The notes: generated by a model from the sequence alone, not told the origin. A stretch of 64,000 nucleotides of DNA from Physcomitrium patens (GCF_000002425.4 NC_037258.1:4069709-4133708), one strand, 5' to 3'. Positions 11,991 to 23,291 are shown, counted from the first letter of the stretch. A program made the numbers and translations.

Positions 11991-12816
11991 ATTTTAAAGG
12001 ATTTTCATATTTTACGATAGTTTCAAATCATCAAAATCTATAAGTTCTATATAAATTATGTCTTTTATAATTTCAATTTATTATTAGAGATAAGACTTAA
12101 TTAATATAGAATATTTATTCTTATTCATTATTGTTGCAAGTGATTATGTGGTCAAACATCCTTAAGACATATTCAATTTTCTTACATAGATATGCACATT
12201 AGTTTTTATTCAATATATATTTTTTTAGTAAAACTTATAATTTTCCAACATAGACTTGATATTTTCTTCAAACATTTCTATTATCTTGTATGTTTCATAT
12301 TGAATTAATATTTTATATATAATTATTATATTACTTTATAATATCAAAAAACACTTGCTTCCAAAAAAAATAATGACATTTGCATTTTCTATAAAATCTT
12401 CTTAACTAATTCTAAAATATAAGACATAATGAATTAGTAATAAATACTCAAATTTTACTCTATCAGCAAATAATAAAAATTATACGTTTGATTTATATTT
12501 TATTTTTTAAATACTAATTAAACCTTCTTTTATTAATAATGATACTATGAATATATATATATATATATATATAGAACTTATAATTCTAAAACTATGCCTA
12601 TAAATCTAAATAATTTTTAAATTTATACTTGATTTGTAGATATATTCTAATAATCTTATTCCAACCTATAATCAAAATTTAAATTTTATTTGAGTTAAAA
12701 TACATGGCATTCATGTTATGATAAGTAAGTAGAAATATAGAGTAAAACAAAGGCTAGATAAAACATATATTCATAACAAGTTTGGAATTTTAAAAGAATT
12801 GATAATAAAAAAACTA

Positions 12817-12834
12817 ATATATATATATATTTTA

Positions 12835-12872
<38 letters not shown>
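12817..12872. repeat. Interrupted (TA)n microsatellite
   Basis: Two TA runs (12817-12830 and 12838-12872) are separated by TTTAAAA. Confidence 0.95.
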
Positions 12873-12875
<3 letters not shown>

Positions 12876-13824
12876 TATTAAATTACAAAAGAACTAATAA
12901 AAATATTTTTTATTAGATCTTATATTTAAAAAAATTAAATGATATTAAAAATTAATACAAATTTAATAAGTTATACTTCAAATTATTATATAATCAATGC
13001 AATTTAATTACATAATATTTGAAATAATTCATACATTCACTTGAATTCCAAAAGAATGTAGTATATATTTAAGAATTTTGAAAATAACTTAAATAGAATC
13101 ATTTTATTTCTTCACTCAATACAAATGGTGGTGATATCAATTAAACAAACTTTAAATACTATGGTCTTAAGTCTTTATTGTAATTCTAATGTTAATTAAA
13201 ATTTTAAAATAAAAGGTTATGGCTAACATTAATTAATACTATCATCTTATATTTATTTTTATTCAGCCACAAGACACTTTCATATAAGTGTTGACATATA
13301 AGATAAATATGGAAAATTATTAACAGTAACACTCCAATGTTAACTACACCATGTCATGAATACTTTAAGTCCTTTCAAAGATATATTAAAATTAAAAAAA
13401 TTAAGATTATATAAGAATGCAAATAAAACACGTTTATTTTTATACAATAAAAATATTTATACACATGCATAGATTTTATGTTTGTATAAATGGTAATTGT
13501 TTTATAAAAAATTAAATATTGTGTCATTTTTTTTAAAGAATCATATGATAAATTTTTTAATTTTCTATTTTTAGATTTTTTATAGTATATATTTGTAGGA
13601 ATAAAATATTAAAGTATAAAATTTTATGAATTTTCTACAATAAAATTATTCTATTTTAGATCATTTCAATAATTAATCTTAATAACTAAAGTTATAGTTA
13701 TTAATATACTTATCAAAATATATTAATTTATTAAAAAATTGTGAGTGATATCAACACTATTTATTAAATCAAGACAATTATTTCAATAGAATATAAAGAA
13801 AACTAATACTCTTTCTCTCTCTTG

Positions 13825-13826
<2 letters not shown>

Positions 13827-13853
<27 letters not shown>
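13827..13853. repeat. (AT)n microsatellite
   Basis: Perfect AT run of about 13 units close to the right margin of the AT-rich block. Confidence 0.95.
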
Positions 13854-13855
<2 letters not shown>

Positions 13856-14631
13856 GTCACATTTTAGCATAAGACTTAAAAAGTATTTGTACATGACCAC
13901 TTAGAAAATATTATTAATGGGAAAAAGTTGGAAATTCTTCTAATTCACATCAACATTTCTTTTTAAACACATTAGTCTTGCAAATTCTTGTTCTTCAAAC
14001 AGTGGAATGAAGCATTGTAGAATCTTATTTTGTTTTATTTTGATGTGTGAATTTGTGTATTTTTTACTCACAATCCTGATTCATATGAAAATTTGATAGT
14101 ATCCCTCACAGTTTCCAACACTACATAAACCCAGTAGAGAAGCTTCAATAGAAATCATTGAGTGTCATCTGTATACAAACCAAGAAGGAGGAATTCTACA
14201 TGGGAGACGACCAATGAAGAAACAAACAAAGGACACAAACAAGCCCACTTGTTAACCAACATTTCATTCTCATTTAAATCAACTAAACACTCACAAGAAT
14301 CAACAAACAAAAACCTTAAAAAAAACAGGTCCACAACTTTCAGAAAATATTTTTGCTAATCACGAACATGAAAACTGGTACAGAAGTTTTTGCTACTCTC
14401 TCAAACAAGAAAGGAAACAAAAACTTAAACCCAGTAGAACCACACAAGCCTCAAGGACAAAAGTGAAATGCCGAACGCAAATATCAAACAGCCATGGGAA
14501 CACAAAGTCACAACACCAACGAAACGGCGCAAAAATGTGACTTTGTCCATGTTGGCGAAAAAACAAAAATTGGGTTTGAAAGGAGAGCAGATTGCAGGCA
14601 CAGCAATCTACAAAGCGGAGAGGCAGGGTGG

Positions 14632-14636
14632 CCAAT
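14632..14636 (+). promoter_or_regulatory. CCAAT box upstream of the LHCB9-like gene
   Basis: GGCCAATCAGGG sits about 117 bp upstream of the TATA box, in the usual range for a CCAAT element. It is a short motif, but its position supports it. Confidence 0.45.
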
Positions 14637-14752
14637 CAGGGCACGGCCTTAGATATGCCACACTATCCTGCAGCAACCGGCACCGTTAACCACTCACCAG
14701 TCAGATTTGTGTGGCGCACAGCCCTTTCACACTCCCCGGCCTTGGGCTCCAC

Positions 14753-14765
14753 TATAAAACCCTAA
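14753..14765 (+). promoter_or_regulatory. TATA box with overlapping telo-box
   Basis: TATAAAA (14753-14759) overlaps AAACCCTAA (14757-14765), the plant telo-box. Transcription would be expected to start roughly 25-35 bp downstream, around 14780-14790, leaving a 5' UTR of about 75-85 nt before the ATG at 14865. Telo-boxes near the start site are common in plant housekeeping promoters. Role here is inferred. Confidence 0.65.
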
Positions 14766-14864
14766 TTCGCAGTCGGTAGTCGGAGCTGGAACCCAATCCG
14801 TGAATCGTCATCTGCCGAGCTCGGTGAGATTTGTGGGTGTCATCCTCGCATATTGCATTCCGCA

Positions 14865-16304
14865 ATGGCAGCAATTGCGTCCATGGCTCTCCAGGGTGCT
14901 GCTGCTCCCACAGCATTGGGAGCTGTCGCCAGCTGCAAGCCCCTCCAGAAGAAGCCTTCTTCTTGCTCATGGATTTGCCGAGCTGTGGATGAGGAGATTG
15001 CGGATATGTCCAATGTGGGTTTGGACGATGTGTTCAACCTCATCCAGCAGGTGGGTTCAGCTCGGGTGTTGCTTGCTTTCTTGTTTTGGTTATGTAATTC
15101 GGAGTCGCTCTGCGAACGCGGGGGTGCAAATTGTTGAACAATGAGTGTACTAGAAGTCTGTGTAGTGCCCGCTCAGGAAGGCTTTGGTCATGCCTGCACT
15201 CAGGTCGGGTTTTCTTCTATGTAGATGCAGCGAACTGTTTTACTGCTAGATAGGGTGTCCTGGATGGAATTGTCTTCAGTCTACTTTCTAGGCGTCATAG
15301 ATTGCCATGACGCTCCTAAACGACGGCGACGGCCTCTCTTGGACTTAATCGTTCCTGTCCTTGTATCTTCAATGAACCTCTCTGTGAAATCTAGTAGTAT
15401 TGTTTCACCATCGACCTTTGTTTACGGGTGTTTCAGAGGATTCTGAATGGTCGATTTACATGACGTGATGTTGGAATTGCAATTGAATGTTCTGCATGAC
15501 GATTTATTAACTTAACCCATAATCTGAGATGTGAGTCAAATTCCTCGAATTTTGCAGGCTTCAAGTGCTGACCCTGAGCCCGAAGACCTAGTTGCTGGAT
15601 CCACCGCCAAGAAATCTTCGACTACATTGTCAGGAGCCGCTGAATGGTACAAGGTATACGGTAAGTCGGTGGCACCCAGCCAGGACACTCGAACTGCATA
15701 CTACGGACCCAACCGGCCATTGTGGAAAGGTCCCTTCACATCACCGAAGGACGTCCCCGAATATCTCAAGGGTGAGTACCCGGGAGATTACGGTTGCGAC
15801 ATCTTCAAGCTTGTGAGGCTCCCAGAAAACTACGCGAAGCTTCGATCTCAGGAGCTCATGAATGGTCGCTGGGCGATGCTTGGCATCACCGGTTGCCTTG
15901 TGCCGGAGCTGATCAACTCAAACCCCACCCCGGGCTTTGAACCAGTGTGGTTCAAGACCGGAGCTCAGATCTTCTCCGAGGCTGGAATTGACTATCTCGG
16001 CGTCCCTGGGTTCATCAATGCGCATAGCTTGGTTGCCGTGATCGTGGTGCAAGCTTTGCTCATGGGTGTAGCTGAATATGCGAGGATCAAACTGTCGCCT
16101 GAGGGCAATGATGCTTTTTACCCCGGCGGGAAGGCATTCGATCCTCTTGGGTTCTCAAGTGACCCAGAAAGTTTTGCTGAGCTGAAGGTTAAGGAAATCA
16201 AGAACGGGCGACTTGCCATGATGGCCATGGCTGGTCTGTTTGCTCAAGGCGCTGTGACGGGAGTAAGTCCCTTGCAAAACTTACACGATTTTTTGAAGTT
16301 GTGA
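14865..16304 (+). CDS. LHCB9: Chlorophyll a/b-binding antenna protein, LHCB9-type (two exons)
   Basis: Exon 1 is 14865-15050 and exon 2 is 15558-16304 with stop TGA, joined in phase 0, giving 310 residues. The start ATG has good context (CCGCAATGGC). An upstream in-frame TTG extension is not needed. Residues 1-40 are Ala/Ser-rich and basic, like a chloroplast transit peptide. A long acidic N-terminal region follows (41-95), then YYGPNRPLWKGPF (109-122) and three thylakoid membrane helices. Helix B has E161-L-M-N164-G-R166, helix C has Q227 and E235, and helix A has E275, N278, R280 and Q292. These match the chlorophyll ligands of LHCII, except that Asn164 replaces the His that binds Chl 603. 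F307 stands where LHCII has the His binding Chl 614. The Asn ligand occurs in Lhca3, Lhca4 and moss LHCB9, where it produces red-shifted chlorophylls. The remaining sequence (GEYPGDYGCD, FDPLGFSSDPESFAELKVKE) is LHCB-like, not LHCA-like. In Physcomitrium LHCB9 is linked to an enlarged photosystem I antenna. Family is near certain; the LHCB9 name rests on the Asn ligand with LHCB backbone. Confidence 0.93.
15051..15557 (+). other. Intron of the LHCB9-like gene
   Basis: A 507-bp intron runs from GTGGGT (after CAG, 15048-15050) to TTTGCAG (15551-15557). It falls between codons 62 and 63, inside the N-terminal extension. The ORFs seen at 14800-15446 in other frames and the apparent ATG-less start at 15531 are artefacts of reading through it. 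A mid-intron frame at 15225-15446 has no family resemblance. Confidence 0.88.
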
Positions 16305-17994
16305 AGTCCTCCTACCCAAGTGGTGCTAGTTTTCAGTCCCAGAAGTGTTGGATCATTGTTGTATCACAATCAACGATACCGAGATTCCAAGTGTGAGGGC
16401 CACACTTAGTAAATCTATTCCCAACTTGCTATCAAGCGGGAGAATTCTTGGAATCACGAGTCACAACTAGGTACTACTCATTGATTTTTCGAATACTTGC
16501 TCTCTGCAAGTTAGAATGGAGACGAGATACACTGGATCGCTTCTTCTTGAGGCTCTTGCTTGGATACTGGGTTTAGAGGTAGGACTAAGCCATTAGAGTC
16601 TTGGAATATAGAGCTATGGCTTGCCTACTTCATTGAAATATTTTACAATGCCGATGTTCGCTGGAAAAAAAGTACCGTTTGTGTCAGGACATTGCTGTGA
16701 GTCTATTTTGAATGTGCAATGTTGGGAATATCATGGTCTTTGCAGAAGGAATCATGTGAATTTAGATCTCGATAGGATCACATGTTACTGCATTCTCTCT
16801 CAGTTACTATGCAGCAAATTGTAATTTTCAAAATGCTGAGTGTTACTTCAGGAAAGACCTTTTCAGCAAATATTCCATCTTTTTTGTTCTGTCGAGGTGA
16901 ACCCTTACGCAATTTCTAGATTGAGACTATCGACCTACGACATAAATCTAAGCATGTTCTGGCCAAGCCCACTATGATACGTACATTACATTTCCACCTT
17001 TTTCACAGTCGCAGCGTAAATTCTACGACTGATTCGTCCACAATTGACGAACGATTGTTGTTATTAGCAATGTTTTCCATCATTTCCAAAGGAAGGTACA
17101 CAAGCAACGCACTGGTATCTGACAGTATTGCGGGAGAAAATTTTCGCACTCGCTGTAAGTGATCGTTTACACACCACAATGATAACTATCACCTGCGCTC
17201 GCCGTGACCACTCTGTCCTGGATCTCAACGTCTTTAACCTGAATGCACACGAACTTCTCTGGATTACTATTTCGAGCAATGCACTGGATGGTGCAGGAGC
17301 TGGCGTATGCTATCGTGTACCAGCAAGTTGCGTTCAATATTTCCAACCAAATTAGTGAGGAATGCGGAGAATCATTCTGACAAACTAATCAGTTCAACCA
17401 GAAACATTTCTCAGAGAGTTTGTCGGTTCTCTGCTAATTTGAGCGAGATTCAACGGTTTGGTAGTTGAACACATCAGTAATTCCCTACATGTTTATATGG
17501 AACATGACAACGTCGCCAGAGTGGTGAAATGCTTCGGAGATTGTGAGCAACGAGTGGAAAACATCCTGCTTGAGATCTTCTACTATCTGACTGCAGAAAG
17601 TATCGAAACTCTTGATCTTCAAACCCTTTTTTTTGATAGCACTTCATTTTATGTACAAAGGACAGTTGAGGAACCTTTAATTGGTCAGTTTCAAATCAGC
17701 AGTTGCATTCCTTCTTCTCCACCGGTCAGAAATCTTGAAATCATGTGTTATTGTGCTCGAACATAGATGACCTCAAGCAATCAATTTCGGACCTGGATCG
17801 AAGTAGAGAACGTAGGTGTTTTCATCTACTGAGGACACAAAGCAATCGATTCTTTTGTCCTTGCTCCTGATGCGAATTCTGAACTTTACCATGAAGAAAA
17901 TGAGATAATTCAGGAAACCCTATCGTTTCAACAGTCACCTCTTTTTCATACACGTTGATTTTATTTAATAGATGGATATGTATGTGTGGTTATG

Positions 17995-18044
17995 TATATA
18001 TATATATATATATAGATACGTGTGTGTGGGTGTGTGTGTATATA
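17995..18044. repeat. Compound (TA)n-(TG)n microsatellite
   Basis: A TA run is followed by GATACG and a TG-rich run. Confidence 0.9.
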
Positions 18045-18821
18045 CTTGTGTGTAAAGGGAGGTGGGTCAGTAATTATTATTTCGACTTGAACACGACGTA
18101 ATGTTCTAGATTAGCAACATAAAATCTACCAGTTTATGATGGACAGTCAAGGCGTTTGTGCACAAGAGCTATGCATGTGGACATCGCAAACCTCAATCCG
18201 GGTGAAGAGGGTTGATGTGCTGACTGCGAATTTTTTTTTCGTGGGGTCGAATGTGGATAGAGGTGGGACAACTCGACTGTAGGGTACGACGCAGAGCACA
18301 GGTGACTTCATTTATGGCAGTGTCGTATGTACTCATGGGGGTTTGTGCGTTGGAATGGAAAGGAAACGATCGGCACATCTCTGACAAGTGCACGATGGAG
18401 GACATTAGTGGCGATTTTCTTAGAGAGGCAGGTTTCTATTCTGTTGTAGCATCCTTTGACTCACATCTGATACAGTTCCTCAACAAAATTGTTAGGTGAT
18501 GCGAAAATGGCCATGAAAGATTGATCCACTTCTCCTTTTGTGGTAAAGTTTGAGATTATCCCCCAAAGTTTATGTGCTGTGCGTAGAGATAATTAAGAGT
18601 GCTTTCTGTTCTGCGAGCTTGTGTGGAGATGCAATAGCAGAAAAGGTCATTGGCTACAGAATCGTTCTCCTGGTTTGGAAACGCGAAAAGATTTGTGCCA
18701 CATTCGGGATAACTGCGCCAGCACAATTTCAAATGCAAAGATCAACGTTGGTGAAAATATGATCACCCACACTCAGCAATTCAACTTGCGTCAGAATTTT
18801 GTCCTCAGGGCTCACAACCTG

Positions 18822-18876
18822 TGTCTGTAATGTCTATAGAATCAAACTACTTGGAATTCTATAGACATTACAGACA
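18822..18876. repeat. Perfect 21-bp inverted repeat (hairpin)
   Basis: The left arm TGTCTGTAATGTCTATAGAA plus a final T (18822-18842) is exactly complementary to the right arm at 18856-18876, around a 13-nt loop (18843-18855). Arm length matches a small-RNA duplex, but the stem is shorter than usual for plant microRNA precursors. A fold-back element or a transcript-end hairpin are the alternatives. Confidence 0.85.
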
Positions 18877-19824
18877 TTGCCAACACTAACTCCTCCGAAT
18901 ACATTCAGCCTAGAGATAAGAAATTGTCAATCCCACAACCTCCCACTAAATGATGTCACTTGAGTGCCTGGAAGCACCGAGAGAGGGCAACAAAGCTGGG
19001 AGAATCAGGTTATTTTTCTTAATGAATTATTCACACCATGGAGATGTTGGTGGTGATTCTGAGGCACACCAGTCTCGGCCAGCATCTCACCACTCAGGCA
19101 GCGCCGCAGAAATGTAGCAATAAAACCGGGACGTTGTCCAAAGGAGCGCAACTTTCAATGACTTACAGTGACCACGACCTCCAAAAAGAATGAGAGATAC
19201 TGTTGGCATTTATTTAGAATGCGAGCCTTGGCTAAATTTTTTAACTATCAAGCTGACCCTCCATGGCAACAGTGAGAAGCCCATCATAGTAGCGACAGCG
19301 CGCAAAAAGAACGGCCGCAGAAGCTCGGTGGGAGTATGACTCTTTGACGTCTCTCATCAAATCCGAAATGCTCACAATCTCCAACACACAATCGGTGTAT
19401 TCAAAGCGCTCGACAGATTTTCTCACGCACGGAGAAGATTTCTTCACCCAATTCTGTTTTTTACTTTTTTCGTAATTTATTGTTTTATTTTATAATTGTC
19501 TCATTCTCGATCGGGGTGGGTGCCCCAGTGTACCCACTGCCAGCAGACTGATTGGCTCGATAGGGAGATTCCAGTACACGATGTTAATGGTTTCTCTGAA
19601 TTCGCGCTCATCCAGGCTCCAAGCAATCTCTCCATTGAGCCCTCGGACGTGACAGTGATGGCATCTCGCCCATGGTCGGCAACCGACACTGTCATGCAAA
19701 GATTGCACCGGCGTATTCTATTCGCTTATTCGTTTTTATATTATATGCATGGCAAACATGTGATTGTCACGTATTCGCGCTAGTGGTGCCGAACCCACAT
19801 AACGACGAACTATCGACACAGTGA

Positions 19825-19842
19825 TCTCTCTCTCTCTCTCTC
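19825..19842. repeat. (TC)n tract
   Basis: Nine TC units followed by a pyrimidine-rich stretch to about 19885. Confidence 0.9.
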
Positions 19843-20070
19843 GCTCTCCCTTCTATCTTCTCCTTCACCTTCCCCTCTCTCCTGCACTCCACAAATCACG
19901 AGATAAACAAACACTGTTATGAGAAAGATCACTGTTGCAACTACGTGGCCATTTTTAGCTCTGCCTTTTTGTGTTTTTTATTTTTTATTTTTTCTTATTT
20001 GTAATGTTCACTTCTACTAAACACCGCTTCAGATGAGTTGGTGTGGTTCGTGCAAGTAGCTTAGTGGGAT

Positions 20071-20094
20071 TGCTGCTGCTGCTGCTGCTGCTGC
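20071..20094. repeat. (TGC)n trinucleotide repeat
   Basis: Eight TGC units. It reads as Ser or Cys/Ala runs in chance frames; no gene is evident. Confidence 0.95.
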
Positions 20095-20286
20095 AACAAT
20101 GGAGAGAGATCAGATATTTTATGGTGTAGGATTGGATTGGATTTGGGTTTGGGGTGTAGGGTATCATATTGGTGACAGAATGAATCCATGTATTTTTCTG
20201 AAGGAACCTTCATGTTATTTAACAAGTAATTTTGGCATCTATTAGAATGATGTCGCTATTTCATTTTTATATTTTATTTTTACTGT

Positions 20287-20329
20287 TTGTAAGATATATA
20301 TATCTTACAATATATATATATATATATAT
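20287..20329. repeat. 24-bp perfect palindrome joined to (TA)n
   Basis: TTGTAAGATATA at 20287-20298 and its complement complete a perfect palindrome to 20310, continued directly by a TA run to 20329. It could extrude as a cruciform or simply be slippage-derived. Confidence 0.85.
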
Positions 20330-20720
20330 TCAAGGAAGAGGGCCTCCTTGTGGTGAGGGTCCAACTCAGCAAGCAGCGAGGCTGAGCTGGCACGAAAGGG
20401 AGTGGGAGGTGATAGAAACCCACCCACCGGGTGGGTGGCTGGGAGAGAGCGGGCAGGGCCGGGTGGGAGGAGGAAGGGCAACCCGTGACCCGAAATGCCG
20501 AGACCCGCGCCCACCCACATTCTGCCAACACGTCCAAAGTATGTGGCTTCAGAATAGAGAGAGAGAGAGATATAGGTAGATAGGAAAACAGGAAATAAAA
20601 TAAAATAAAATATACGGGGCCCACCGAGCAGCCGGGTATTGTTGCTGCTGCCCGAAAGTTGCCCGGACTACTTTCGGGCAGCCTCCTTCTGCTTCAGGTA
20701 CTATCTCACTGGGCAATGGC
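20330..20720. other. GC-rich island with hairpins, no clear ORF function
   Basis: An abrupt GC- and purine-rich segment between AT-rich flanks. It contains an 8-bp stem CCACCCAC/GTGGGTGG near 20420 and a perfect 13-bp stem, GCTGCCCGAAAGT (20647-20659) with ACTTTCGGGCAGC (20670-20682), around a 10-nt loop. Frames of 71-115 codons on both strands are Gly/Pro/Arg-rich and are not family-like. It may be a promoter-like or transposon-derived fragment. Confidence 0.5.
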
Positions 20721-20777
20721 CACCTAAAACAATGGAATGACCAAGCTATTACTAATAATAGAAATAAATAAAAATCC

Positions 20778-20808
<31 letters not shown>

Positions 20809-20940
20809 TATTTATTTATTTATTCACACACACGTGGAATTGATAAAATGGGACATGTGTTATTTAAGTAGCTAGGATGAAATAAATGCAACAATACAAC
20901 ATTTTATGAAGACATGGCATTTTATGATTTGCCTCATAGT

Positions 20941-21075
20941 TGGTGTTTTCACATCAAAATAAATGAAAATAAATGTGTTTATGATTTATTGGTATCTTTG
21001 TCAATATATCATAATTTTCAATAAATCATAATTTTGGTGTTTTCACATCAAAATATATTGGTATCTTTGCCAATA
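20941..21075 (+). repeat. Imperfect direct repeat
   Basis: TGGTGTTTTCACATCAAAAT occurs at 20941 and again at 21035. TTGGTATCTTTG occurs at 20989 and 21058. The different shifts (94 and 69 bp) show that one copy has lost about 25 bp. Confidence 0.7.
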
Positions 21076-23251
21076 AAATACACAAAGTGTGGTGGTTATG
21101 TTGAATACATTATTGCTTCTTATGGTTATATAAGCTATCAATAAATTGTTAAGGGCAACGGTGATTCTCTAAAATTTGTCAGTTTCTTTTGGAAAAAAGT
21201 TAATATGAATGAACTATCTCATCTCAACCATTTTCATATGTGGGTGATAAAATCATTTGTGACTGAAAACCAGACTATCATATAATATTAGAATTCGTAA
21301 TTTCATAATACAAGCTTGCATGGTTTTACATAGGAAGCCATGCATTGCAAACCATTTGAACATATACTCTAGTAAAATTCAAATGTTTGTTCAATAATTA
21401 TCCACTAGCTTGGATAAAATATGACAACATTCTGTAAAATTCAATATCTATGTATTAATTTCTTTGTCTTACAACAGTGATAGATTTTTGAGAAAATAAG
21501 ACTTATAAGAAGATAGTAAACAAACTTTATTGTAACAGTAGAGGACTGAAGATCAAATGGTGGTAACAGTGTTTATTTTGGTAATCTTAAATTCTGTCAA
21601 TTAATTATTTACTGTTGCGTTGTGCACATTGATATGAATTACGTTTCTTTTTTTCAACAACTTAAGAGAAAGGTTAGTTTTAATTTTTTTTTTTTTTTTT
21701 TTTAATTATTATTACAGCTGTATCGCTGGTTGAAAATTTTGAAATGTATACATACTTTAGAGCATGCAATTTTTCATTTATTAAAATATTATTGTAATGA
21801 ACTTAGATAAAATTAAAATTAAAAAAAAAAAAAAAAAAAAAAAGGAAGAAGAAAAACATAGCAGTTTTGTTGCTCATGAACTTTTAAATTGAACCATTCT
21901 TCTTAAAATAATATAGATTTAATTTTGTTTCTCTACCAATTTGTTTAATTTTTTAAAATTTCACCAAAGACTTTATATTTTATGATTTTATGATTTTATT
22001 TATTTATTTTAGTTTTTTTTGTTGTGACCATGATTTTATAAACATGATGTAAAATATAAACCTAGTAGGTAAAATTTTCTTATTTTTCAAACAGCTCTAA
22101 TAAAATTTAGCTTATGTATTCTGTACAACTATGTAGTCAAATTAACATAGACAAACTTTGATTCCATTCTATCTAGTACACTTAAAACGTAGTACAGACA
22201 AATGCTCAAATAGAGCACAGCATCTGACTTACCATTAAAAATCTAAAAGTATTGTTACAAAATTGCAGATGGTAAATTTTAATGGGGTGAAAATTTAGAG
22301 TATGGTACGGAGTTGTTTTTAAAACATTTACAATTTAAAAGTATGTATGTAGTATTATGGAAAATAAAAAACACAAAAAGGCATCAAAAAATTTAAAATA
22401 AATAATAAAAAAATAAAATGCAAATTTTGATCTGAAAGCATACATTCTAATTCCATGATTTTATTTTCATTTTCATTTTTTTGCTATCATTACATGGTTC
22501 TCCAGTTTATTACAAATTGAATTGAAATAATTAATGCATGTTTAATATTTTCTTTTAATGTCTAATATGCTGTAGGTTAATTTTTTTAATAGTTTTACCA
22601 CTTTGTGTAATTTCACTTTAAAATAAACAGATCTACTTTGATATTATAAGTCATTCCGCTTGAGATAATCCCAATTTTTTTATGCTAATATGGTTAAAAT
22701 ATTCTCCTTGCAATATGTTTTTGTGCAAGGTGTTTTTATTAGATTGAATTAATTCTATCCACCTCCTGTAGTAATTTTTGGATTGAATTTTTAACATAGT
22801 CTACCTTAATTATACTCTAATATTTTTTTTAGTTGTTTTTTTAGTTTTTATTAAGTTTCCTATCATTTCATTTAAAAGTTTAATAGCATCATTCCCACTT
22901 GATGTATTTATTTACATTAAAATTTTATGTTTGACATCTGATTGATATTTTACCTTTCTGCTTTTATATTTTTATGAACCACCCAATTAAAATTACTTAA
23001 GTTCCAAATCAAAAAACATTTAGAGTAGAATGATAATGATTTTTTTTTCAAATTTGTAATTCATTTTATTATTCTGGGATATGTGTCTTGGACTTTAAAC
23101 AAGAAGTTGTTTCGAATTTACACATTTGCATTATTAGAACTGCATGCTATGCTTTCGTACAAAATACATTTGAGTTTTATGTAAAGAATTTTCTGGTCAA
23201 GTTAGGAGTACTTTGAGCCCTTAAATTTCTTAAAACAAATTCAACATTTAC

Positions 23252-23254
<3 letters not shown>

Positions 23255-23289
<35 letters not shown>
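23255..23289. repeat. (TA)n microsatellite
   Basis: About 17 uninterrupted TA units. Confidence 0.95.

Positions 23290-23291
<2 letters not shown>

Larger units (their letters stand above)
2641..14110. mobile_element. Decayed AT-rich transposon-derived block
   Basis: From 2641 to about 14110 the sequence is extremely AT-rich, nearly free of CpG (the CpG-bearing island at 10441-10860 is the exception) and rich in TAA/TAG stops. The only recognisable coding remnant is a Ty3/gypsy reverse transcriptase at 11040-11990, read on the plus strand. This pattern is expected where methylated cytosines in silenced retrotransposons have mutated to thymine. Stretches such as 2700-5700, 6260-9240 and 12000-14100 show scattered protein-like fragments but no identifiable domain and no LTR pair that I could find by eye. 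The boundaries are compositional, not element termini. Confidence 0.7.
12000..14110. other. AT-rich tail of decayed block, no gene seen
   Basis: This stretch continues the CpG-poor sequence downstream of the reverse transcriptase. RNase H and integrase would be expected here if the element were complete, but no motif survives that I can recognise. It contains (TA)n tracts at 12550-12573, 12817-12872 and 13827-13853. Confidence 0.55.
16305..19824. other. 3' flank of the LHCB9-like gene, no further gene recognised
   Basis: The first few hundred bases are presumably the 3' UTR; no strong AATAAA signal is visible. Through 19824 the DNA keeps genic composition with normal CpG, yet the longest frame (17458-17766, plus strand, 102 codons) and several 60-95 codon frames on both strands show no domain, signal or family resemblance. 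It could hold an untranslated RNA or a gene with many short exons. It includes a TA/TG microsatellite at 17995-18044 and a perfect 21-bp hairpin at 18822-18876. Confidence 0.5.

Noticed and set aside
14853..15137. 94-codon ORF starting upstream of the antenna ATG and running past the exon 1 end
   Set aside because: Its first four codons precede the true ATG at 14865 and begin with TTG, and its 3' part reads into the intron after the donor at 15051.
15531..15557. First nine codons (MSQIPRILQ) of the exon 2 ORF
   Set aside because: They are intron sequence ending in the TTTGCAG acceptor and begin with GTG. The real exon starts at 15558 in phase with exon 1.
16621..19783. Second gene in the LHCB9 3' flank
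   Set aside because: Many 60-102 codon frames exist but none has domain motifs, consistent splice sites or signal sequences.
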